A program made the position numbers and the translations under genes. From positions 62,001-126,000 of the forward strand of contig CAWJXS010000019.1 of NCBI GenBank assembly GCA_963846885.1: DNA of 64,000 nucleotides, given 5' to 3'. This stretch comes from RPQJ01 sp963846885 (GTDB lineage: Bacteria > Pseudomonadota > Gammaproteobacteria > Steroidobacterales > Steroidobacteraceae). Positions within the stretch are counted from its first letter, which is position 1, and every line of letters starts with the position of its first letter. Below are positions 1 through 9,305 of the stretch, in pieces. Under the pieces are notes generated by a model. It did not search any database. It was not told the DNA's origin and saw only the letters and a list, made by a program, of their open reading frames with translations.

Positions 1-1
1 C

Positions 2-688
2 AACGGACTCGTCCAGAACAACGTCTCCTACGGTTCGCTCGACACCGCAATGTGGGTGGCGGGCTCCGAGAACGTTCGCGTCATCGGCAACGAGATGTAC
101 GGCAGCGTGATCGGCTTCGAGATCACGGTCTCGAACAAGGTCTGGGTGACGCAGAACAAGATCCACGGCAATACGCTGGGCATCGGCCTGTTCCACCCCA
201 ACGGCGCGGGCAACCCGCCGAAGCCCGTCATGGCCGACTGGGTGATCGAGCACAACGACGTGCGCGACAACAACCTGCAGAACAACGCGGTGCCAGGAAC
301 TTTCCAGAGCGGTTTGCCGCCGGGCATCGGCATCCTGCTCGCGGGTGTCTCGGACCACGTGATCGCGAAGAATACCGTGGCAGGCAACAAATTCGTCGGG
401 ATCGGGGTGCTGGGATGGTGCACCGCGAATGCCGGCACCGACAATGACTGCTCACTTAATCCTCCCATTGCTGATCCAGCGGCGAACAACAACCTGATCT
501 CGCAGAACAAGGTGAGTGGCAACGGTGGCAGCCCACCACCGATCGCCATTGCCTTCCTGGCCGCGGACATCACCTACTTCGAGTTCGAGGGTTCGTCGGG
601 CAACTGCTTCGAGAAGAACAAGCCGGCGGACTTTACCTTCGTATCGTCCGAAGGCACGTTGCCGACCACAGGATGCAGGAAGCCTTGA
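2..688 (+). CDS. Right-handed parallel beta-helix repeat protein, C-terminal part
   Basis: The reading frame is open from the left edge, so the N-terminus lies outside the window. The visible 228 residues contain repeated short rungs of the type 'NVRVIGNEMYG', 'KVWVTQNKIHG', 'WVIEHNDVRDNN', 'HVIAKNTVAGN', with regularly spaced Asn, Val and Gly. This is the periodicity of a parallel beta-helix (NosD / pectate-lyase-like fold). Such proteins are usually exported and bind or cut polysaccharides, but no catalytic residues can be assigned from the fragment. There are two Cys near the middle and two near the C-terminus, consistent with export. A good terminator follows at 755-793. Function beyond the fold is unknown. 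Confidence 0.75.
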   Translation, partial: NGLVQNNVSYGSLDTAMWVAGSENVRVIGNEMYGSVIGFEITVSNKVWVTQNKIHGNTLGIGLFHPNGAGNPPKPVMADWVIEHNDVRDNNLQNNAVPGTFQSGLPPGIGILLAGVSDHVIAKNTVAGNKFVGIGVLGWCTANAGTDNDCSLNPPIADPAANNNLISQNKVSGNGGSPPPIAIAFLAADITYFEFEGSSGNCFEKNKPADFTFVSSEGTLPTTGCRKP

Positions 689-754
689 CTTCGGGAGTCG
701 TGGGCTCTACCCAGCGCTCCTGAGCAGATTTTTCGAGGGACGGGCGTTCAATCT

Positions 755-793
755 CAGCCACCCACGTCGCAGGCGTTGGGTGGCTGTTTTTTT
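755..793 (+). terminator. Rho-independent terminator
   Basis: A perfect 10-bp stem (CAGCCACCCA at 755-764, TGGGTGGCTG at 777-786) with a 12-nt loop is followed directly by seven T. It lies 67 bp after the stop of the beta-helix gene and ends that transcript before the next gene. Confidence 0.9.
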
Positions 794-813
794 CGCCCGC
801 GCAGAGGATCGAA

Positions 814-2013
814 GTGCCGCCCCATCCCGTTGCCGAAATAATCGAGACGCACGGCTGCTCGATCGTCTTACGACGAGTTGAAGGCCCCGCAGCCACAGAG
901 CTGTTCCTTCACTGCCGGCCTCCGGCTGGGATCGCGGATGCGCGCCTGCAGGCCGCAGCGATCTATCGTTCGCTCATGGGCGTCCTCGAGTCCGAGCAGA
1001 GCGGCTTCGGCTCGGTCGTGTCCGAGACCGTGTTCCTGCGGCAGTTGCGGCTGAACGTCGAGGCTGTCCGCGACGCGCGCCGGGGCGTCCTGGCCGCGCA
1101 TGGAGGCGCCGCGCACCGGCCCGCAACGCTCGAGATCGAGCAACCCCCATTGGACGAGCACGCGTGCCTTGAAGTCATGGTGCAAGCGGTGTTGCCGCAG
1201 CAGTCGCCGGTGCGTTTCGAACCCGTCGAGGTCAAGCCGGCCTGCGGTTGCGCCGAGTGCGCCAGTGCTCACGGCCTGCGGGTCCAACTCGGTGATGAGA
1301 CGCGATTCCATGCTGCAGCGCTGTGCGGCGTTGGCAGGGGTGCGTACGAACAGACGCTGGGCATGTTCCGTCTCGCCGACGACCTGTTGCGGCAAGCGGG
1401 GTTCGAATTTCGCGACGTGGTGCGCGCCTGGATCTATCTGCGTGACATCGACCGCGACTACGGCGACCTGAATCGTGCGCGCCGCGTTTTCTTCGCGGAA
1501 AGGGGCATCGACCCGGCCCCTGCCAGCACGGGGATCGGCGGCGGACCTGTCCCCGCAGGGCACGATCTGTGCCTGGGCGTGTACGCCGTGAAGGCCGGAC
1601 GTCCCCTCGTGCGAACCGTGATGACTTCGCCGACGCTCAACGAAGCCGCGCAGTACGGCGCGGATTTCGTCCGCGGCATGAAGATGGTCGAGACGAACAA
1701 GATCGCGCTGCACGTCTCGGGGACCGCGAGTATCGACGAGCATGGCAGGACGGCGCACGTCGCGGACTTCGACGCCCAGGCGGATCGCATGCTGCTGAAC
1801 ATCGCGGCGTTGCTCGCAGGGCAGGGGGCAAATTTCGGCGACGTAGTTTCCGCGATCACCTACGTGAAGCATCCGGCGGACGCAGGAAGACTGCGGGACA
1901 AGCTTCACGCAGCCGGCTTCACGGGCTTTCCTCATGCGCTGGTTGAGGCGCCGATCTGCCGGCCAGACCTGCTCTGCGAAACGGAAGCGTTGGCCGTGGT
2001 GCGGAGCGGCTAG
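814..2013 (+). CDS. RidA/YjgF-fold protein, chorismatase-like
   Basis: This 399-aa protein starts at GTG, with GAGG about 7 nt upstream. It is too long for a single RidA domain (about 130 aa). The second half resembles the chorismatase / 3-hydroxybenzoate synthase group (FkbO, Hyg5, XanB2), which has a duplicated YjgF fold. Seen: 'VVRAWIYLRDI' at about 202-212, the 'PASTGIGGG' block at 236-244, and a C-terminal 'CRPDLLCETE' at 382-391 where chorismatases carry the catalytic Glu (here E389). A CxCxxC cluster (C144, C146, C149) in the middle is not something I know from the family. If it is a chorismatase it would make a hydroxybenzoate from chorismate. No pigment genes lie nearby, so a different RidA-fold activity is possible. 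The stop overlaps the convergent gene by 4 bp. Confidence 0.65.
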   Translation: MPPHPVAEIIETHGCSIVLRRVEGPAATELFLHCRPPAGIADARLQAAAIYRSLMGVLESEQSGFGSVVSETVFLRQLRLNVEAVRDARRGVLAAHGGAAHRPATLEIEQPPLDEHACLEVMVQAVLPQQSPVRFEPVEVKPACGCAECASAHGLRVQLGDETRFHAAALCGVGRGAYEQTLGMFRLADDLLRQAGFEFRDVVRAWIYLRDIDRDYGDLNRARRVFFAERGIDPAPASTGIGGGPVPAGHDLCLGVYAVKAGRPLVRTVMTSPTLNEAAQYGADFVRGMKMVETNKIALHVSGTASIDEHGRTAHVADFDAQADRMLLNIAALLAGQGANFGDVVSAITYVKHPADAGRLRDKLHAAGFTGFPHALVEAPICRPDLLCETEALAVVRSG

Positions 2014-2945
2014 CGCTGGACGTCCTTCGACTTGAGTTGCCGCAGTCGCACGCCCGTCGTGACGGACGGATCCCAGGCGATCACCCGGTTGCGCCCCGAG
2101 GTTCTAGCGAGCGTCAACGCCTGGTCCGCGCGATCGATCGTCTCGAGAACACCCACGTCTGGATCCAGGAGCGCGAGTCCAAACGACGCCGTCACAGGCA
2201 CGGCAACTTCGTCGGCGCCGATGGCTACGGCCCCCTGGGTGATCGATTCGCGCAGACGCATGATCAATTTCCTGCCGGACGCCAGGTCCGTGCCGGACAG
2301 CCGGATGAGGAACTTGCCCGCGTCATAGCGAAACACCTTGTCCGTAGTTCGCAACTGCGCGGCAATGTTGTTCACGGCCGAGACCAGCGCGTGCGCGTCC
2401 GCGCCTCGAGTGACGCTTATTTCAGCAGCGCTATCGAGTTCCATGATGGCGATGCAGCACTGCCGGCCAGGTTGCCCCGCCAGCGCGTGCCATTCGAGCA
2501 TGTCGCGCATCATTGCCTCGGAGCTGTGCGCATCGGTGAGCGCATCGCGACCGTCCAGCGCGCACTCGATCTCGCGCCTGACGAAGTACAGCGCATAACT
2601 CAGTCGGGCGCTGGCATCCTCGAACTCTTCGATGGCTGCACGCTCGATACGGGCATTGCTCAGGACGCTCTTTAGAATCCGGGCCGCAATTCGATGCTGT
2701 GCTTCGTGCTCCGCACCCACCATGGCGAAAGACGGCAGTTCGCGCAGCTCGGGCAGCGCTTGCTCGAAATACCATTGGCCAAACAGGCAGCGATGGTGTG
2801 CGTCCAGCGCGAGGTCGTCGTGGTCACACGGCTGCCGTCCTGAAATCACGCGCAGCAGATTGTCGCGCCACTCGGCATGGTCGAGGCTGGCCCGGGTCAG
2901 CTGCTCGAGGTTCCTCTGCAGCAGGGTCGTGTTCGTCCTGAACAT
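2010..2945 (-). CDS. CZB-domain protein with degenerate GGDEF
   Basis: Similar in layout to DgcZ (YdeH): an N-terminal chemoreceptor zinc-binding (CZB) domain followed by a GGDEF domain. The CZB signature is visible as 'DHAEWRDNLLRVI', then 'CLFGQWYF', then 'EHEAQHRIAARIL', supplying the His/Cys zinc ligands. The GGDEF motif itself has decayed to 'RYDAGKFLIRL', so diguanylate cyclase activity is doubtful; the protein may be a zinc-responsive c-di-GMP effector or an inactive partner. I chose the ATG at 2945 because GGAAAGG precedes it; an in-frame GTG at 2990 lacks a ribosome site. Convergent with the RidA-like gene (4-bp overlap). Confidence 0.75.
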   Translation of the reverse strand: MFRTNTTLLQRNLEQLTRASLDHAEWRDNLLRVISGRQPCDHDDLALDAHHRCLFGQWYFEQALPELRELPSFAMVGAEHEAQHRIAARILKSVLSNARIERAAIEEFEDASARLSYALYFVRREIECALDGRDALTDAHSSEAMMRDMLEWHALAGQPGRQCCIAIMELDSAAEISVTRGADAHALVSAVNNIAAQLRTTDKVFRYDAGKFLIRLSGTDLASGRKLIMRLRESITQGAVAIGADEVAVPVTASFGLALLDPDVGVLETIDRADQALTLARTSGRNRVIAWDPSVTTGVRLRQLKSKDVQR

Positions 2946-3021
2946 CAGCACCTTTCCGGCAAGCCTGGACGGCCCGCGCGAACGGGACACGTCCAGGGGG
3001 AGGAAGGAATCGCGCCGACCG

Positions 3022-3204
3022 TTACATGCGATTTTTCAGGTGGCTCTTGGCGTCGCCGTAGGAGGCCTGCGCCTTGCCGAGGTTCTTCTGTACCTTGCCT
3101 TTCGCTTCCAGCCTGTCGTTGCCGACCAGCGCGCCGGCAGTCTCCTTGACCTTGCCTTCAGCTTCCTTGGCACGGCCCTTCACCTGGTCCTTGTTGATGC
3201 TCAT
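3022..3204 (-). CDS. CsbD family stress protein
   Basis: A 60-aa, highly charged protein beginning 'MSINKDQVKGRAKEAEGKVK' and ending in a Lys/His-rich tail, the usual length and pattern of CsbD proteins. These small cytoplasmic proteins of unknown biochemical role accumulate under general stress. AAGGAG sits 7 nt before the ATG. A single gene, divergent from the MFS gene at 3393. Confidence 0.9.
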   Translation of the reverse strand: MSINKDQVKGRAKEAEGKVKETAGALVGNDRLEAKGKVQKNLGKAQASYGDAKSHLKNRM

Positions 3205-3392
3205 GGCTTGCTCCTTGCAACAGTGTCCGTTGACCCACCTTAGCCGGATGACCGATTACTCGTAGCGGCTTGCCGGTACTTCTGCGTCAGGCTGTGGAGC
3301 GTTTCGTGGCACCGCTTGGCTGACGAGCAACGTGGAAGAGCGTTCTTGATATAGTCGCCTCGCTTCGCTTCGCTCTAGCCGGACACCTTCGA

Positions 3393-4688
3393 ATGCGCAC
3401 CGCCTTGGCCGCGACCTGGACCCTGCTGCTCGGCATGGCGCTGCTCATGCTGGGTGCCGGCCTGCAGGGCACGCTGGTGGGCCTGCGCGCGAGCCTCGAG
3501 GGGTTTCCCACCTTGCTGGCGGGCATCATGCTGGCGGCCTATTACCTGGGGTACATGGCCGGGTCGGTGATGACGCCGCCGCTGGTCAACTCGGTGGGTC
3601 ACGTCCGCGTCTTTGCGGCGCTGACCTCGCTCGCGTCAGCGTTGATCCTTTTGCAGGGCGTTTTCGTCGCACCGTTACCCTGGACGCTGGTTCGCATCCT
3701 CATGGGGTTCTGCTTCGCAGGCATCTATGTGGTGGCCGAGAGCTGGCTGAACGGCCGAGTCGACAACGAGCATCGCGGCCTGCTGTTGTCGCTTTACATG
3801 CTCGTCTGTTACGCGGGCCTGGGTCTCGGGCAGTTGCTGCTCAACGTGGCAGATCCCCGCAGCACCATCCCGTTCATCCTGGTATCCATCCTCATCTCGA
3901 TCGCGATGGTGCCGATGGCCCTCACGTCCAGCTCGGCGCCCGAGATCAGCGTGCCCGTGCGGGTTCGCCCGCGTGACCTGTTTCATCGCTCGCCGCTCGG
4001 CGTGGTCGGAGTGGCCGTCGCCGGCGCCGTTTCAGGCTGTCTCTTTACGCTGGGTGCCCTGTATGCCGATGGCCAGGGCTTCACCACCTTCGAAGTCTCG
4101 GTCTTCATGGCCGTGGCGATTCTCGCGGGCTGCGTGACCCAGCTCCCGATTGGTCGAATTTCCGACCGGATGGACCGCCGCAAGGTCGTCATCGCCACCT
4201 GCCTGCTCGCGGCTGCCGGCGCCATCGGCGCATGGTGGCTGGCGGAGATCTCGCGCTTCGGCTTTTTCGCGATGATAGCGGCCTATGGCGGCACGAGCCT
4301 GACCCTGTATTCGCTGAGCTCGGCCCACGTCAACGATCACGTCCCGGCGGACGAAAAGCTCGGTGCGAGCAGCACGTTGATCCTGGTGAACGGCGCTGGT
4401 GCGTTTATTGCCCCGATCGTCGTTGCCGCCGTCATGCAGTGGATCGGCAACGATGTGTTCCTGCCGCTGCTGGCTGTCATGCACGTGCTGCTCGCCCTGT
4501 ACGCGCTCATCCGCATGCGACGGCGCGCTGACGTTCCGGGCGAACAGAAATCGCCCTTCGTCGGCACGCCGCTGGGCACGAGTTCCAGCGGCGAGTTGCT
4601 GGGGCACGCGTCCGAAGGGGTGGACGCAGCCACAGTCAGCGCGTCTTTGCCTGCAGGATCAGCCGGCCGGCGTGTACCAGATCGGTGA
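3393..4688 (+). CDS. MFS transporter, YcaD-like
   Basis: 431 aa with about 12 hydrophobic segments. The opening 'LGAGLQGTLVGLRASLEGFP' and the loop 'GRISDRMDRRKVV' between TM6 and TM7 match the YcaD / UPF0226 branch of the major facilitator superfamily. It sits in the inner membrane; the substrate is unknown. The hydrophilic tail after about residue 385 is poorly conserved, and its last 30 bp overlap the end of the convergent DUF3604 gene. The start lacks a strong ribosome site. Confidence 0.8.
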   Translation: MRTALAATWTLLLGMALLMLGAGLQGTLVGLRASLEGFPTLLAGIMLAAYYLGYMAGSVMTPPLVNSVGHVRVFAALTSLASALILLQGVFVAPLPWTLVRILMGFCFAGIYVVAESWLNGRVDNEHRGLLLSLYMLVCYAGLGLGQLLLNVADPRSTIPFILVSILISIAMVPMALTSSSAPEISVPVRVRPRDLFHRSPLGVVGVAVAGAVSGCLFTLGALYADGQGFTTFEVSVFMAVAILAGCVTQLPIGRISDRMDRRKVVIATCLLAAAGAIGAWWLAEISRFGFFAMIAAYGGTSLTLYSLSSAHVNDHVPADEKLGASSTLILVNGAGAFIAPIVVAAVMQWIGNDVFLPLLAVMHVLLALYALIRMRRRADVPGEQKSPFVGTPLGTSSSGELLGHASEGVDAATVSASLPAGSAGRRVPDR

Positions 4689-6581
4689 GGTCCACGCTCG
4701 CTCCTGAATTGAGACCGGCAGCCCCTTGGGCACCGGCATGCCCAGCCGCACGGCATCGCGCGTACTCCAGCGCGGCGTCGGGATTTCCAGTACGCGGACG
4801 TAATAGAAAGCGCGCTCGGACGGGTCGAAATCCGGGTCCGTCCAGACGGTGGACAATTCGGCTGCGCCGATGCTGTTGGTGTACTCGGCTGTCGCGGCGT
4901 TGACCGTGTCGCCTACCGGCGGCACCTTGCCGCTCTTCGGATCCGGGGCACGAGCCCCGCTCCACGCCACGTCGTAGACCTTCTCCTGCTGCTTGCCGTC
5001 GGCGTCCAGCCAGCCCTTGACGATCTGGACGCGGTCGAGATTGCCGCTCTTCGGATCTTTGCTCGCCATCACGAGGAAACTCGGCGCCTTGCCGGCGGGT
5101 GCCTTCAGGTCGCTGCCCATCGGCACGCCGCGCGCATAGCCGGTACGCACCGCGTCCGCGGTCTTGAGATCGGCCTCAGTGAAGTTCCAGCCACCGAAGA
5201 AGCGCACCTTGATCAACGTGCCGGACGTACCGAACGTTTCGCGGCGCTGCATGGCGTCGAAAATCGACTCGCGTGTATTTTCCTCCGCCCACACGCCGGC
5301 AAGGCCACCGGAGCTGAACTCCTGCACCTGCCTGACCTGGCCTGGCGGCTGTCCTTCCATGCCTTTCAGCCGGTGCCCCGCGTCGTTCTCGAACGCAAAC
5401 TTGCCCGTGTAGTTGAATTCCTCGTGGCTGGCAGCGGCGTTGTGCGTGTCGGTATCGCCGATGAACCCGTACTTGAAAGGGTTGCCGTTGCCGATCGAGT
5501 CTTGTGCGAGGCCTTCGAGCAGCGCCTGGCGCGCGAAGCTGCCGCGGCGGTGAGTGGGGCGCTGGTAGTCGGCCGAAAGCGTGTAGTCCCACTGTTCGAA
5601 GCCCGCGAACTCGTCGGTGGGCGACAGGTCGGGGTGCGTCTCGGAGGTTCCCTTGATCTGCGTGATTTCATAAAGCGGCTCGTTCGCGGCGCGGGTGCGG
5701 TTGTAGGCCGCGTCGATCGGCCGGCCGTCGAACCTGACGGTCTCGAACATCCGGCCGTCGCTCGCGTTGCCGTTGTGTGGAATGGCCAGCAGCGTCGAGC
5801 CGCGTGCACGCAGGCCATCCATCCACTTCCAGAGCGTCTCTGGATCTTCCGATTCCAGCGCCGACAGCACCATGTCGGGCAGGTGGGCGGTGTCGCGGAA
5901 CATGACGACGCGATGCAGGTTCCGCTGCCGCGGGTTCGACGTCCATTCGAAACCTGCAAACGTCGTGAAGTGCCCCGGCCGATAGGCCGCATCAGCCGCC
6001 TTCACGATCTCGGACCACACTGAGCGGGCCAATGCCGGGTCGGTCAGCGCGGGGTCGATTTTGCCGGCGCTCATGTCGCGCAGAACCCCGGCGAATGTCT
6101 GCAAGCGAACGTTTGCATCCGGCGAGGTGACACCCTTGGCCAGCTCGGTGCGGCTGAGCGGGCTCTCCGGGTTGCTCATCTGGTTGAACACGCCCATGAA
6201 CTCGGCATGTTCGGCCACCATGTAGAAATCGAGCGGCGTCTGGGTCTGGATCTTGCCGCCGAACCCGCTGTTGGTGATCTCTTTGCCCTGGGCCCAGGCG
6301 TATGCATCCGTCGGCGTGGTGCGGCTGCCATTGGTGAACGCGTCGAAGGACCAGCTGGTGTGGACGTGCACGTCGCCGAAATAGGCATTGCGCTCGGGAT
6401 TGGCCGCAGGCCGGTCCGCTGCGGCCGAAGCAGAGGCGGCAGCTTCCGCGGCTGAGGTGGTTGCGGGCGCAGCAGCAGGCGCTGCCGCTTCGCGCGAACA
6501 GCCGCTGACGAGGAACCCGAGCAGCAAAACAGAAACCGCAGTCACGCCCGTTGCCGGGCGAACGATGAGTTCGAGTTGCAT
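4659..6581 (-). CDS. DUF3604 domain lipoprotein
   Basis: 640 aa. A signal sequence ends in a lipobox-like 'LVSGC' at about residues 24-28, followed by a long Ala-rich linker, so this is probably a lipoprotein. DUF3604 begins at 'AYFGDVHVHTSWSFDAF', a PHP-like motif whose His residues bind metal. Further metal-site blocks are 'MVAEHAEFMG', 'IPHNGN' and 'GFIGDTDTHNAA'. The family is large, exported and uncharacterised; a phosphoesterase-like hydrolase is likely. AGGGAGAGG precedes the ATG. Divergent from the serine hydrolase at 6668. Confidence 0.85.
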   Translation of the reverse strand: MQLELIVRPATGVTAVSVLLLGFLVSGCSREAAAPAAAPATTSAAEAAASASAAADRPAANPERNAYFGDVHVHTSWSFDAFTNGSRTTPTDAYAWAQGKEITNSGFGGKIQTQTPLDFYMVAEHAEFMGVFNQMSNPESPLSRTELAKGVTSPDANVRLQTFAGVLRDMSAGKIDPALTDPALARSVWSEIVKAADAAYRPGHFTTFAGFEWTSNPRQRNLHRVVMFRDTAHLPDMVLSALESEDPETLWKWMDGLRARGSTLLAIPHNGNASDGRMFETVRFDGRPIDAAYNRTRAANEPLYEITQIKGTSETHPDLSPTDEFAGFEQWDYTLSADYQRPTHRRGSFARQALLEGLAQDSIGNGNPFKYGFIGDTDTHNAAASHEEFNYTGKFAFENDAGHRLKGMEGQPPGQVRQVQEFSSGGLAGVWAEENTRESIFDAMQRRETFGTSGTLIKVRFFGGWNFTEADLKTADAVRTGYARGVPMGSDLKAPAGKAPSFLVMASKDPKSGNLDRVQIVKGWLDADGKQQEKVYDVAWSGARAPDPKSGKVPPVGDTVNAATAEYTNSIGAAELSTVWTDPDFDPSERAFYYVRVLEIPTPRWSTRDAVRLGMPVPKGLPVSIQERAWTSPIWYTPAG

Positions 6582-6615
6582 GTGCCTCTCCCTGCGAATG
6601 GTCTTTATGTCGGCC

Positions 6616-6633
6616 GATATATCATAAATTTAT
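6616..6633. promoter_or_regulatory. AT-rich double palindrome in a divergent promoter region
   Basis: Two perfect palindromes, GATATATC (6616-6623) and ATAAATTTAT (6624-6633), abut in the 86-bp gap between the DUF3604 gene and the serine hydrolase gene. The stretch is far more AT-rich than its surroundings and is placed for a shared promoter or operator. No regulator gene lies beside it. Confidence 0.3.
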
Positions 6634-6667
6634 TGACCGGGCAGAGGGGTGTAGTAGAAGGAATCCC

Positions 6668-8104
6668 ATGAAGAAAAAAACTACGGCAATACTGCTGGCG
6701 CTGCTGCTGACGCCGGTCGCGTTCCCCGCGATCACCTTCGCCGACGCGATCGACGAGTTCGTGGCGAGCTACATGCAGCGTCACCAGGTGCCGGGAATCG
6801 CGGTGGCCATCAGTCGCGATGGCCAGGTCCTGCGTGCTGCGGGTTACGGGCTCGCCAACGTCGAACACAAGGTCCCCGCCACGCCCACTACCGTGTTCCA
6901 GACGGGCTCCGTGGGCAAGCAGTTCACCGCGATGGCGGTGATGATGCTCGTCGACGCAGGCAAACTCGGACTCGATGATCACATCGGCAGGTTTTTCCCG
7001 GGCGCGCCGGCGACATGGAAGGACATCACGGTGCGACACCTGCTGACCCACACGTCCGGGATCAAGGACTGGGAAGGCAAGACCGACATCGATTACCGCA
7101 GGGATTACACCGAGGACGAGCTCGTCCAGGTGGCCATGAAGCTGGCGCCTGATTTCGCGCCTGGCACGCAGTGGAGCTACAGCAACACGGCTTACGTGCT
7201 GCTCGGCATCCTCGTGCACAAGGTCAGCGGACAGTTCTACGGCGACTTCCTGGCCGAGCGGGTCTTCAAGCCGCTGGGCATGAGCTCGACGCGCATCATC
7301 AGCGAATCGGACATCGTGCAGAACCGGGCTGCCGGGTACACCATCGAGAGCGGCAAGCTGCAGAACCAGGAGTGGGTTTCGCCGTCGCTCAATACCACGG
7401 CCGACGGCTCGCTCTACACCACGGCACTCGACATGGCGAAGTGGGACGCCGCCCTCGGCGCGCGCCGATTCCTGCAGCCATCGAGCTATGAGGCGATGTG
7501 GTCGCCGGTCAGGTTGCGCGATGGCACGACCTTTCCTTATGGGTTTGCGTGGTTCCTCGACGTGCAGCGCGGAGAGCCGGTGATCAAGCACGGCGGCTCC
7601 TGGCAAGGCTTCCGTGCAGCAATCGCGCGCTATCCCTCGCGCAAGCTCACGGTCATCGTGCTGGCCAATCTCGCCGAAGCCGAGCCCGAGCGGCTCGCTG
7701 CGGCGCTGGCGGGAATGGTCGAACCCGCGCTCGCCTGGCCCGAGGTGAGTGCTGCCCCTTCCGATCCTGATCCGGCGCGCACCGCGCGACTGCACGGAGT
7801 GCTGCAGTCGTGGGCGAAGGGCGAGCCGTCTGCGGCGATGGCGGCGGGCTTGCGCAACGCCAGCGCTGGGAAGACCGCGCGCGATGTGGCCGGTCGCGGG
7901 GCCTTACAGCAGCAACTGGCGCAGTCGCGGGGATTCACGTTCCTCGCGGAGGACGATGAGCGCGGCCAGGGCCTGGAGCTTCGTGGCGAGAAGATCAGCC
8001 GGGTGGCGTTCTACTTCATGCCAGGCGAACGCGACCGTCGTTTCCGGTTCTTCCTCAACGAGCAGGGCGAGGTTGCCGAGTTTTCGTCCGAGCCCGTCGA
8101 CTGA
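6668..8104 (+). CDS. Serine hydrolase, class C beta-lactamase / PBP4* family
   Basis: 478 aa with a classical signal peptide ('MKKKTTAILLALLLTPVAFP...') cut after about residue 26. The beta-lactamase domain spans about 30-360. Catalytic SxxK is 'SVGK' within 'QTGSVGKQFTAMAV', YxN is 'YSNT', and the third motif is 'HGGS'. Such proteins are periplasmic D-aminoacyl peptidases, esterases or beta-lactamases; substrate cannot be told. A separate C-terminal domain of about 100 aa follows, as in many exported members. AGAAGG precedes the start. It ends 4 bp before the frame-corrected end of the convergent DUF3187 gene. Confidence 0.9.
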   Translation: MKKKTTAILLALLLTPVAFPAITFADAIDEFVASYMQRHQVPGIAVAISRDGQVLRAAGYGLANVEHKVPATPTTVFQTGSVGKQFTAMAVMMLVDAGKLGLDDHIGRFFPGAPATWKDITVRHLLTHTSGIKDWEGKTDIDYRRDYTEDELVQVAMKLAPDFAPGTQWSYSNTAYVLLGILVHKVSGQFYGDFLAERVFKPLGMSSTRIISESDIVQNRAAGYTIESGKLQNQEWVSPSLNTTADGSLYTTALDMAKWDAALGARRFLQPSSYEAMWSPVRLRDGTTFPYGFAWFLDVQRGEPVIKHGGSWQGFRAAIARYPSRKLTVIVLANLAEAEPERLAAALAGMVEPALAWPEVSAAPSDPDPARTARLHGVLQSWAKGEPSAAMAAGLRNASAGKTARDVAGRGALQQQLAQSRGFTFLAEDDERGQGLELRGEKISRVAFYFMPGERDRRFRFFLNEQGEVAEFSSEPVD

Positions 8105-8108
8105 ACCT

Positions 8109-9087
8109 TCAGAATCCGCGGCGAGCGGCGATGTTGAACACGACGTCGGGAGACGCGTCGACCTCGACGTCCTCGCTGACGCCCACGTCGAACTGCCACC
8201 CGCCGGTCGGTCCGGTAGGTTCCGCCGAAGGTCAGCACCACGGCGTCGCCGTCGAGTTCTTCGATGCCGGTGTCCAGCACCGCCGAGTTCGCCTCCAACT
8301 GCAGGGTCAGGTCGAGCGCGCGCCACGCATTCCAGCTGACGCCGGCAAGCGCGGACCAGGCGTAGCTTTCCTGCACCTCCGGCAGCACGTCGCCATCGCC
8401 GAGCCAGGCAACATTGGCCTGGCCGAAGAGTTGCCAGCGTTCGGCGACACGACGTTCCGCGGCGACCGTCAACGCGACATCGACAGCTCCGCTCCCCGTG
8501 AAATCCTCAGCCTTGCCAGTGGGCAGTTTCACGGTGAGCCACGCTGTGGCGGCGCTCGTCTCCGAGGCGGCGAGCTGATATCCCACCGCGAGCGGGATGT
8601 CTGCAAACCCGCCCACGCTCTGGTCGATGTACAAAGGTGATTGCGACCCGGTGCGGTACTCCAGCAGCAACTGGTCGTCCGGCAGCTGGTTGCGCGCACC
8701 GTTCGGCATCCCGAATATCCGATGCCATGACTCGACGGCGCTGTCGAGCGATCCCCCGCTCAGGTGGCGGTAAGCCACCTCGCCGTGAACCGCGAAGCGT
8801 TCGGCGAAGCTGCGGTCGAGGTGCAGGCGGGTTTCGAACACCTCGCCGTCGAGCGTGACGCTGGCGTCATCCTGCGCTTCGGTGACGGCGAAGTTGCTCC
8901 AGTTGACCACCCCGGCCACTTGAGTCGTACCCATTGCAGGCAGGCGCGCCGGCAGCGGCGAGGGCAGGCCGTACAGGGCGACCACGGGATGCTGGTTGCG
9001 CACGAGGAAGGGGTCGCCGCGGGCGTCCGTCACCGCGCCGCAGGCGAGCGTAGCGACACCGACGGCATACAGCTCGAGACGGCGCAT
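8109..9087 (-). CDS. DUF3187 family outer-membrane protein (one frameshift)
   Basis: Starts at 'MRRLELYAVGVATLACG', a signal peptide, and continues with amphipathic beta-strand sequence typical of DUF3187, a probable outer-membrane beta-barrel of unknown role. As read, the frame runs past the expected end into an Arg-rich shadow. Shifting frame by one base near 8207 restores '...LTFGGTYR / TGGWQFDVGVSEDVEVD ... FNIAARRGF', a normal barrel end, and a stop at 8109. The corrected gene also no longer overlaps its neighbour. A sequencing indel is more likely than a true pseudogene. Confidence 0.75.
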
Positions 9088-9305
9088 GGGTTCGACCCTC
9101 CACGAACACGCCGCCTGGTGGCAGCACGGAACCGCCATGGTACGGCCGGCGGCCAGGGTCCGACGTGCGGGAAACCCGCGATTCCCATCGCTGTCCGGCG
9201 GGCGGCGGTGATAACGTCTGGTGATCTTCCGCCAAGCAGAAGTTCGCCCGTCGGGCCACGAGTCGCGCGACACTCCGCAGCCTTACGCACGCAGAGGAAT
9301 GCATC

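Noticed and set aside
3358..3374. CGCTT micro-repeats upstream of the YcaD-like gene
   Set aside because: Three short copies only; ordinary in sequence of this composition.
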